Shown: positions 1-6,064 of the stretch, in pieces
Position numbering within the stretch: the stretch's first letter is position 1
Layout of the letters: the number at the start of each line of letters is the position of its first letter
The notes under the pieces: generated by a model
Databases searched by the model: none
What the model was told of the DNA's origin: nothing
Seen by the model: only the letters and a program-made list of their open reading frames with translations
Made by a program: the position numbers and the translations under genes
Origin: an uncultured Fibrobacter sp.
Lineage (GTDB): Bacteria; Fibrobacterota; Fibrobacteria; Fibrobacterales; Fibrobacteraceae
DNA: 8,858 nt
NCBI GenBank assembly: GCA_947306025.1
Contig: CAMZFJ010000051.1
Location: 1-8,858 of the forward strand
Direction of reading: 5' to 3'

Positions 1-3000
1 GCTGTTCGATGAGCTTGTCTATTGGATGTTCCTGAATGGGTATTTTTTTCGAAGCGGCATCCATGGCAAAATGTACTACGTTGTAGGGTTCTGCCTGAAC
101 TCTATTGCTCTGTTCTGCATCGTCGACAGGAGTGTCTTCTTGCGGTGGCGGTGCGACACTTTGCTCAATTGCAATGGTGGTAACGAGGTTTTCTTTTTCG
201 TCCGCGTTCGAAATGTGCCAAAGCGGGAGCCACATGTTCAAGATTTTCCACCCGAACCTCGAAAGCGTGTTCGGTCGAATGTAAACGCGGTCTTCGATGG
301 ATTCTTTATAAAGACCGCAGCCGCAATCGGTTTCGATAACCGCAAGGAAATGCTTGGGGTTGTTGGCATCAGTGACAACGGGGCCTATAGGTATGTTGCC
401 CGTAGCGAGGTAGTCCTTATACGCAATAGAACTTTGTTTGAAAATTTCTTTAATTTGTACGTCAAAATCGGATTCTTGTGTGGCGTAATCGATTGGGTTG
501 TCAAAAGAAGTTTTCGCCTTGAGTGACTGGACCCATGCTTGGAATAGGCTAGGCTTGGCTTTGGCAATTTTATCGGCCTCTTCGTTCGTCAAGAATAGAG
601 AAAGGCTTTGCTTGGCAAGCGTTGTGCCAATGGCAAGCTTGCTGATTTCGCTGGCGCCTTTTTCACTGTTGGTGTCCGCACATACGAAAATGACATCGCG
701 GTAAAGATCAACGGCACGTTCGACGGTCTTGATGTAGAACTTGTTTTGCAAATTCCCTTGCCCGAAGAATCTTGCAGCGTTCGGATTTTTTTCCAAAGAC
801 TTTTGAAGCGCTTCTTGAATTTCGCTGCATAACGATTGATTCGATGCAATAATGCCAAGTGTTTGTCCTGGATTCTTTAGGGCGTGTTGTATGGCCTTTT
901 CAGCAATGGAGGCGACTTTGTCTTGCGATAACTTGAGAGTCTGTAACTTGTTTGTCGTCAGTATTGAATTCGGGAACTGCGCAATTTCGTTATAGTAAAT
1001 TCGGTTGTTCGCAAAGTTGAATAACGATGGGCTTGCGTACTGCGTTGTGAAACCGATAACACGTGTCGGTATTCCTTTGCGGAGTGAAGCCGAAAGAACG
1101 TTATCCTTAAAGAAAATCGATTGCGACGAAACTTCGGTATCGCAGGCGTCCATGGGGAGCGTTTCGAGTACGGGCGCGTAAGGGTTCCCCAAGAGAATGA
1201 CTTTTTTCGAATGGTAAATTCCAGGCATGACTTCGGCAATGGTCGTGCAATCGGCATCCAGGAATAATGTTACGTCGAAAGAGTCTAAATCAAGATTGTA
1301 TGATTGCGATAAAGTAATATTTTTGAACAGTGCAGGATTTTTTTCGGCAGCTTCGTGTGCGGCACGGAAGTTCGCGTTGCAGAATTGGTCTAGCAATGTT
1401 CTGTATTGCTTGCTCTGTTGTTTTCGATTTTTCGAAGACGTGCTGAACAGTTCTGGACATTTGACCGTTGCCATTTGCATTTGGCCGTTTGTCCATGCAC
1501 GTGCAAATGCCATGGCAAGATCCTTGCTGGCATTTTTTGAATCGGTTATATATTCCGCGAGATTTTCACATGGAGAATCGTTGATGTTTTCCATGTGTTC
1601 GCGAAGTTGCAAATAAATATTTTGGTCGTTCCAGTGTGCCGACAAACGTTCAATTTGACCAAACCACAATTCTACACTGGGAATTTCCATGGTTTCGCTT
1701 AAAATAAGCGTTCTGCTGATGTTCTGGAATTTGTGCTGTAGTTCTCTGATTCTCAATCGAATGTTGTCAAAGTCTTCGGCAAACGGCTTGAATAAATACC
1801 ATTTTTCAAGCAATTGTATCAGGTTGTCGAAATGCTCGTGGTTCTTGAAGTGCGCGCGGAATACGTAGTAACGGCGAATCTTGTTGGCCAAATCATTCCA
1901 GTCGGTCTTTTCGAATTTCCAGTCTTTGCCGAACAAGCGCGTGGCAAGAACAGAGGAATCCTTGAACTTGCGTTTGTATTCCTGAATTTCGATAAGCTTG
2001 TCCACTTCTTCAAGGAGCATTTCGTCAGAGGTGATGCTCTTTGGATTCTTGAAGACACTGAGTAGTAGGCGCTTGGGTCTACGGTAATGGTCCGAAAGCG
2101 ATTTCAGTGTAGAATTGAGACTGTTGGAGAATTCGTCGCGGGCTGCAATAATGTTTTTGTCCACGGCGTCATCGGTAAAGACATCAGAACCTTTGCGGCG
2201 ATAATCTGTCCAACGGGCGCCTGCATTGGGAAGATCGTTCAGGTCGTCTTGGTAGGCAATCCATCCGTTTGAATGCAGGTTCCATTCTTCGAATGCTGGT
2301 AAATCGTTCTCGAAGCTACTCTGAAGTATATCGATCAGGTTAAGAATGTCGGCAAGCTTGGTTCCCGAAGGATAGAGCTTTGATTTGATAATGTTTTCTG
2401 CAAACGGCTTAATGGCGTCAATTAAAATCTTTGTCTGTTCAAGTTCTCTGCCAATTGCGTTTTTACGTTCTTTTGAAACGGCAGGCAACATTATCCCTTG
2501 GAACGCTTCGTAGATTTCGATTCCATTTTCATTGAAGAACAGTTCCGCTATTCGTTCAAGACTTGCGCGCATGGACTTGAACTTGTCGTAATGAACGTTT
2601 TCGACACCCTTGAAAAGGTCGTTTTCAAATTTCGTTTTAAATGGTTTTAATTTAGTGATTCCATCAAAAAGCTCGGTGAGCGTTATTCCACTGGGCTTTA
2701 GCGGCAGATTGACAGAATCATAGTAAGTGACGATCTTTGCACGAAGTTCTTTTAGCGAGGTCTTGAGTACATCGCGTTCGGGACTCTGGAACGAACGATA
2801 TGGCGGTTTCCAGGCGTTATCAAAATTGAACTTTGTAATGGCCCTGCGGCTAATCACGCAAACTTTCTTTTTTTTCAGCAGGCATTCTGCGGCGATGTTT
2901 ACGGCCACTTTCGCTTTTTCTGCACCGGGAAGCGTTTGTATGGCAAATGCAAAGTTGTCTTCGTGAAGAGCATCGATGACCGCTTTGTTTGTCTGTGAAT

Positions 3001-3772
3001 CTGTCGTGTATGGGAAAACGTGATTGACAGGATTGTAAACGTGATCGTAGGGTACGCTATCGAATAGCGATGGGTGCGGCAAGAAACCTTCGTTTCCGAT
3101 GGTCGCTATGAAAAACTCGTTGTTTGCAGCTTTTGATGTTGTCCAACAGTCGTCTGACAGGGCCTTCTTGAGGAGGAGGCTGTTGGCGCTGTAAAACATC
3201 AGGCAAAAACCATTGCTCGTAAACTTCCAGTCGTTTCTCGGTGCAATCTTTTTTTCAAGCGTTTCAAAAAACTTCTGGAGTTCGAATGTTCCGTTCTTGT
3301 AAAAGTCTGTAGCAACTGGATACTTGATTCTTTTGTCGAGAGCCTGGAGCGCTATGTTTTCGACGGGCGCACCTGCAGAAATGGCTACGGTATCGTGCTC
3401 GGGGTCGTAGGTCAACGGAACCAGGAGTGCTGGGGCAAGCATTTTTTCGTCATACTTGATAAACCCCTTAACCATGTACAAGTCTTGGTTGCAAAAATCC
3501 TCAGTTTTGGATTTTAAAATCTTGCGGAATGCATCGAGGTCGGCGGCCTGTTTTTCGGCGCTGTATTTTGCGGAAACAGGGAAAAACTGTGCGAGTGCAC
3601 GAGGCTTTTGTTCTTTTTGCCAAGTTTCAAAAAAATTGTCTCCGCTGTCTACAAGCAGCGGGGATTGAATCTTATTCTTTTGCGAAAAATTGAGTAGACA
3701 GTCTTTGCTATCAAAGGCGGCAGCCTCTTCGCAAATCTTTTCTATAGTAGTTGACACAGACGTCGAAGTCAT
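1..3772 (-). CDS. DUF4011-type SF1 helicase/endonuclease-like protein with degenerate motifs (3' end beyond window)
   Basis: The frame is open from ATG at 3772 to the left edge (at least 1257 codons, no internal stop), so the C-terminus is missing. Residues about 90-200 match the DUF4011 N-terminal domain (LYMVKGFIKY at 98-107, then a 'PALLVPL' strand). A Q-motif-like TDSQTNKAV precedes the P-loop position. Family helicase motifs can be aligned but are changed: GPPGTGKS reads TLPGAEKA (280-287, Lys286 kept); DEAS reads LDAD (838-841); GDPKQLPP reads GNPYAPVL (862-869); motif VI reads KLAIGTTLAK (1045-1054). Residues about 1095-1190 resemble the MTES_1575/Vsr-like nuclease, with IETD at 1146-1149 but Gly1130 where Asp is expected. 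A Pro/Asp/Glu-rich linker follows. Family members are large cytoplasmic proteins, several tied to DNA defence. ATP hydrolysis here is doubtful, so a structural or DNA-binding role is inferred. It lies 34 bases after gluQ on the same strand, without a clear Shine-Dalgarno. Confidence 0.82.
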   Translation of the reverse strand, partial: MTSTSVSTTIEKICEEAAAFDSKDCLLNFSQKNKIQSPLLVDSGDNFFETWQKEQKPRALAQFFPVSAKYSAEKQAADLDAFRKILKSKTEDFCNQDLYMVKGFIKYDEKMLAPALLVPLTYDPEHDTVAISAGAPVENIALQALDKRIKYPVATDFYKNGTFELQKFFETLEKKIAPRNDWKFTSNGFCLMFYSANSLLLKKALSDDCWTTSKAANNEFFIATIGNEGFLPHPSLFDSVPYDHVYNPVNHVFPYTTDSQTNKAVIDALHEDNFAFAIQTLPGAEKAKVAVNIAAECLLKKKKVCVISRRAITKFNFDNAWKPPYRSFQSPERDVLKTSLKELRAKIVTYYDSVNLPLKPSGITLTELFDGITKLKPFKTKFENDLFKGVENVHYDKFKSMRASLERIAELFFNENGIEIYEAFQGIMLPAVSKERKNAIGRELEQTKILIDAIKPFAENIIKSKLYPSGTKLADILNLIDILQSSFENDLPAFEEWNLHSNGWIAYQDDLNDLPNAGARWTDYRRKGSDVFTDDAVDKNIIAARDEFSNSLNSTLKSLSDHYRRPKRLLLSVFKNPKSITSDEMLLEEVDKLIEIQEYKRKFKDSSVLATRLFGKDWKFEKTDWNDLANKIRRYYVFRAHFKNHEHFDNLIQLLEKWYLFKPFAEDFDNIRLRIRELQHKFQNISRTLILSETMEIPSVELWFGQIERLSAHWNDQNIYLQLREHMENINDSPCENLAEYITDSKNASKDLAMAFARAWTNGQMQMATVKCPELFSTSSKNRKQQSKQYRTLLDQFCNANFRAAHEAAEKNPALFKNITLSQSYNLDLDSFDVTLFLDADCTTIAEVMPGIYHSKKVILLGNPYAPVLETLPMDACDTEVSSQSIFFKDNVLSASLRKGIPTRVIGFTTQYASPSLFNFANNRIYYNEIAQFPNSILTTNKLQTLKLSQDKVASIAEKAIQHALKNPGQTLGIIASNQSLCSEIQEALQKSLEKNPNAARFFGQGNLQNKFYIKTVERAVDLYRDVIFVCADTNSEKGASEISKLAIGTTLAKQSLSLFLTNEEADKIAKAKPSLFQAWVQSLKAKTSFDNPIDYATQESDFDVQIKEIFKQSSIAYKDYLATGNIPIGPVVTDANNPKHFLAVIETDCGCGLYKESIEDRVYIRPNTLSRFGWKILNMWLPLWHISNADEKENLVTTIAIEQSVAPPPQEDTPVDDAEQSNRVQAEPYNVVHFAMDAASKKIPIQEHPIDKLIEQ

Positions 3773-3800
3773 ACCACGAATATAAATTTTTTTTTGCAAT
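3773..3800 (-). promoter_or_regulatory. AT-rich leader with TATATT box six bases before the start codon
   Basis: On the minus strand a run of nine A residues is followed by TTTATATT and then CGTGGT and the ATG at 3772. TATATT occupies 3784-3779. No purine-rich Shine-Dalgarno lies between it and the start. If TATATT is a -10 element, transcription would start at or next to the ATG, giving a leaderless message. No good -35 is visible, so it could equally be an A/T-rich translation-enhancing leader within a gluQ operon transcript. Confidence 0.35.
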
Positions 3801-3806
3801 GTGCGG

Positions 3807-4688
3807 TTATAGCCGCTCCATAATTATGGACATTGCGTCAATGAGTGTGATGGGCGTTTCACTTTCGGTCAGGTGAGCCTTGTAACAGACTCGTCCGAAA
3901 AGCGTTTCGGGAGTAATGCCCGCCTCTTTGTCTTGCCTTAGGCTGTGGGCGAGTTCGCGCTTGGAAAGCTTCTTGTTGTTCTCGTCGACGATTAACGGGT
4001 GGTGCAGGTAAATCGGGCGTTCTGTGCGGCCTAGTGCTTCCATCAACGCAATTTGTCGGGCCGTAGAATTGCGGATATCTTCGCCTCGTACGATATGCGT
4101 AATATTTTCGTCAATATCATCAACGCAGACGGCAAATTGGTAGGTCCATTGGTTGTCGCGGTCGCGGATGGGGAAGTCCCCGCATTGGAGTTTGGGGTTC
4201 TCGTGGAAGTCTCCCAAGCGGAGGTCGTGCCAGTCGATGAATTTATCAGGAACGATAAAACGCAAGTTATGCGGCGCTGTACCAATTCCTAATTCCGACT
4301 TCCGACTTCCTAATTGAGAAAGGCATTTGCCTTGATAAATTATTTCTCCAGTTTCGCTTTGCGGATTCTCGGCGAGGAGCTGCTTTCGGATGCAATAGCA
4401 TGGATAAACTAACGACTTGTCTTCGAGTTTTTGCAGCGCAGCCTTGTAAATTTCGTTTCGCGCACTTTGTATGCTCTCGGAATCGTAATGAAAACCCAGC
4501 CAAGCTAAATCTTCGCGGATGCCCTCGATATAAGCGGGACGCGCACGGCTCTGGTCGTGGTCTTCTATTCTCAAGTGGACCTTTAAGTTCCATTTTTTTG
4601 CCGCAGCCCACACATAAAGTGCCGAAAGCAGATGGCCTTCGTGGAGGTAGCCTGTGGGGCTTGGCGCAAATCGAATTTTTCCTGACAT
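3807..4688 (-). CDS. gluQ: glutamyl-Q tRNA(Asp) synthetase GluQ (GluQRS)
   Basis: This is a truncated glutamyl-tRNA synthetase paralogue of 293 residues from the ATG at 4688. The family activates glutamate and attaches it to the queuosine base in the anticodon of tRNA(Asp). FAPSPTGYLHEGH near the N-terminus contains the class I HIGH-type motif (HEGH, residues 16-19). RIEDHDQSR follows. Cys97, Cys99, Tyr118 and Cys122 form the GluQ-specific zinc site, and KLSKR (240-244) is the KMSKS equivalent. The protein ends soon after that, lacking the anticodon-binding domain of GltX, as expected for GluQ. A GTG at 4706 in frame would add six residues; the ATG is preferred because the conserved core starts right after it. 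An array of 7-base repeats (4288-4315) adds a short non-conserved insertion after Cys122. The usual neighbour dksA is absent. Confidence 0.94.
   Translation of the reverse strand: MSGKIRFAPSPTGYLHEGHLLSALYVWAAAKKWNLKVHLRIEDHDQSRARPAYIEGIREDLAWLGFHYDSESIQSARNEIYKAALQKLEDKSLVYPCYCIRKQLLAENPQSETGEIIYQGKCLSQLGSRKSELGIGTAPHNLRFIVPDKFIDWHDLRLGDFHENPKLQCGDFPIRDRDNQWTYQFAVCVDDIDENITHIVRGEDIRNSTARQIALMEALGRTERPIYLHHPLIVDENNKKLSKRELAHSLRQDKEAGITPETLFGRVCYKAHLTESETPITLIDAMSIIMERL
4288..4315 (-). repeat. four tandem 7-base repeats inside gluQ
   Basis: On the plus strand four adjacent heptamers read CCTAATT, CCGACTT, CCGACTT, CCTAATT, in an A-B-B-A order. A shortened related unit (CCAATT) lies just before, at 4282-4287. 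Seven is not a multiple of three, so the units are read in different frames and encode an irregular Leu-Gly-Ser-Arg-Lys-Ser-Glu-Leu-Gly-Ile stretch. This falls between the zinc-site cysteine and the next conserved 'NLRF' strand of GluQ, which is a surface loop in the family. Confidence 0.7.
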
Positions 4689-4706
4689 ATTGCATTTGTA
4701 AGACAC

Positions 4707-4744
4707 ATCACAAATATAAGTTGTAAAATTGTTACTAAAGTCAC
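4707..4744 (-). promoter_or_regulatory. putative gluQ promoter (TATATT box)
   Basis: TATATT at 4718-4713 on the minus strand lies exactly six bases before the in-frame GTG at 4706 and 24 bases before the preferred ATG at 4688. A partial -35 (GTGACT, 4744-4739) is present but the spacer of 20 is long. No Shine-Dalgarno precedes either start. This supports a promoter giving a very short or no leader. It is weak evidence because the whole region is AT-rich. Confidence 0.35.
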
Positions 4745-4774
4745 ATATTTTTTATGAAAAAACGTAAATATTTT

Positions 4775-4792
4775 GTTTTTTTCGAAAAAAAC
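4775..4792. promoter_or_regulatory. 18-bp perfect palindrome in the divergent promoter region
   Basis: G, seven T, CG, seven A, C forms an exact inverted repeat. A related smaller element (six T, ATG, six A, CG) sits at 4748-4764. Both lie between the divergent gluQ and the small secreted-protein gene, just upstream of a possible -10 (TATATT, 4805-4810) for the plus-strand gene. It could be an operator or simply rigid, bent A-tract DNA that strengthens a promoter. It is too poor in GC to act as a terminator. Confidence 0.35.
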
Positions 4793-4852
4793 GATTTTGT
4801 TATGTATATTATTGCAGTAAAAAGGGATGTCTCCCTGGAATACGGAGTAATT

Positions 4853-5440
4853 ATGGGTGGAATGAAACTTCTTTCTAGAGCCTGCACGGCTCTTGTCTTT
4901 GCGTTTGCAGTTGATGCGTTCGCAGCGGATGTCGTAGCGACAGCTTCTAATGGAGCGATGGTCGTTTTGCATGACAACGGTCGATGGGAATACCATCAGA
5001 ACAACAGCAAAATTCGCGATGTGCGTGAAAGTGCTATCCCCGAAGATGCTAAATTCAATGTCATGGTTGAATACGAAACTCCGGAACGTGCACGCAGAAA
5101 TGTGCGACTTGCAATGGAAGCGGAATTTGCTACGGAAGAAGAAATCAGGGATAGCCTGAGAAATGTGCCGAAGGGCGGCTACATTTATTTCCAAGTAAAG
5201 ACTTCCCAAATCAAGAAAGGCATGCCGCGCAAGCTGACCTATAGTTTGTACGATGGCAGTAAAAAGCCTATATTCAAGAAAACAGCTTTTGATACCGAAG
5301 CGGTTCCGAGCGAACAGAGAGGTGTTTCTAATTTGCTCGTTGTTCCTGTTTATGGCCACCCCAAGTCCAATGTTATGTTGGCTCGTGTCGAGGCTCGTGA
5401 CGGGATGGAAACGCTCGATATCGATATCCCCGTTAGGTAA
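4853..5440 (+). CDS. small secreted protein with DUF3157-like N-terminal motif
   Basis: The start is ATG at 4853, because GGAG at 4844-4847 is correctly spaced and a signal peptide follows immediately. The frame is open further upstream to an ATG at 4754, but that stretch is AT-rich leader. The product is 195 residues: a signal peptide of about 24 residues ending AFA before AD, then a short 'VATASNGAMVVLHDNGRWEY' segment (28-47). That segment matches the pattern of DUF3157 and related periplasmic proteins (V.T..G..V.L.D.G.W.Y). The rest (about 60-195) is charged with alternating beta-like segments (YIYFQVKTSQ, KLTYSLYDG, NLLVVPVYG). It has no catalytic motif or cysteine pair that I recognise. 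It is probably periplasmic or outer-surface; function unknown. The exonuclease gene starts six bases after its stop, so the two are likely co-transcribed. Confidence 0.75.
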   Translation: MGGMKLLSRACTALVFAFAVDAFAADVVATASNGAMVVLHDNGRWEYHQNNSKIRDVRESAIPEDAKFNVMVEYETPERARRNVRLAMEAEFATEEEIRDSLRNVPKGGYIYFQVKTSQIKKGMPRKLTYSLYDGSKKPIFKKTAFDTEAVPSEQRGVSNLLVVPVYGHPKSNVMLARVEARDGMETLDIDIPVR

Positions 5441-5446
5441 TTTGCA

Positions 5447-6013
5447 TTGCTAAAATTTGCTGTAGTCGATCTGGAAACGACCGGCGGACATGGTGAAGAT
5501 AATCGGATAATGGAAATCGGAATCGCCCTGATGGACGGTTCCGAAGTTGTTGGTACGTATCATTCGCTTGTGGACCCTGGGCAACCGATTTCGCCGTTTG
5601 TCCGAGAACTGACGGGGATTACTGACGAGATGGTCGAAGGCCAACCGCAATTTGGCGCGATTGCAGAACATGTGGTGGAACTTTTGCGAGACCGCATTTT
5701 TGTGGCGCACAATGTTCTGTTCGATAACAAGTTCATGATGGCGGAATTGAAACGCTGTTGCATCAAGTTTAACCCGCCGAGACTTTGTACGGTGAAACTT
5801 GCGAGAAAAGTGTTCCCGGGGCAACCGAGCTATAGTTTACACAAACTAACAGAATCGCTGGGCTTGCCCGATTTTAATCACCACCGCGCATTGGACGATA
5901 CCTTGGCTGCCGCCGCCATTTTGAAAGCCGCACTTGAAAAAGTAGGTGAGGCGGGCGTTATGAAAAATGTGGTGAACTTGTCGAATGCAAAAAAGCAAGC
6001 CGTCGGCGCTTAG
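5447..6013 (+). CDS. DnaQ-like DEDDh 3'-5' exonuclease
   Basis: This 188-residue protein has all DEDDh motifs. Exo I is VVDLETTGG with Asp8 and Glu10; Exo II is VAHNVLFDNKFM with Asp93; Exo III is HHRALDD with His146 and Asp151. The family removes nucleotides from 3' ends of DNA or RNA with two metal ions. This includes the proofreading epsilon subunit of DNA polymerase III and several repair nucleases. It is shorter than E. coli DnaQ (243 residues) and lacks an obvious polymerase-binding tail; residues about 165-188 are a short basic/alanine-rich end. The start is TTG at 5447, since the family begins a few residues before Exo I and no ATG is available there. An AGG at 5435-5437, within the preceding gene's end, may serve as ribosome binding site. 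Whether it is true epsilon or an accessory exonuclease cannot be decided. Confidence 0.88.
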   Translation: MLKFAVVDLETTGGHGEDNRIMEIGIALMDGSEVVGTYHSLVDPGQPISPFVRELTGITDEMVEGQPQFGAIAEHVVELLRDRIFVAHNVLFDNKFMMAELKRCCIKFNPPRLCTVKLARKVFPGQPSYSLHKLTESLGLPDFNHHRALDDTLAAAAILKAALEKVGEAGVMKNVVNLSNAKKQAVGA

Positions 6014-6060
6014 CTCATGGTTTAAGGTATGAGCTGCGAGCTCGCTTCGCGAGCGTTCTT
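6013..6060. terminator. two hairpins between convergent genes, possible terminator
   Basis: GCTCAT (6013-6018) pairs with ATGAGC (6029-6034). A strong 6-bp stem GCTCGC (6040-6045) pairs with GCGAGC (6049-6054) around a TTC loop and is followed by GTTCTTTCG. It starts within the exonuclease stop codon and ends five bases before the stop of the opposite-strand hydrolase. The T-run is short, so termination of the plus-strand unit is plausible but unproven. The GC triloop stem resembles those of the repeats near 7650-7750. Confidence 0.45.
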
Positions 6061-6064
6061 TCGT

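Noticed and set aside
26..526. 166-codon plus-strand open frame
   Set aside because: It lies exactly antisense, codon for codon, to the helicase-like gene. Its composition is not protein-like and it has no ribosome site.
1..3772. Motif loss in the helicase-like gene caused by frameshift or sequencing error
   Set aside because: I followed the frame codon by codon and found no stop. Flanking conserved residues stay aligned on both sides of each altered motif, so substitutions rather than frameshifts explain the changes.
3787..3800. Poly-T run on the plus strand as a terminator
   Set aside because: There is no GC stem before it, and on the minus strand it is a poly-A run just upstream of a start codon.
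4754..4852. N-terminal extension of the secreted protein from the ATG at 4754
   Set aside because: The stretch is AT-rich promoter DNA, and the downstream ATG at 4853 has a Shine-Dalgarno and begins a proper signal peptide.
4583..5359. 258-codon minus-strand open frame
   Set aside because: It runs antisense to the secreted-protein gene, across the divergent promoter and into gluQ. It has no recognisable domain, and the genes it overlaps have clear family motifs.
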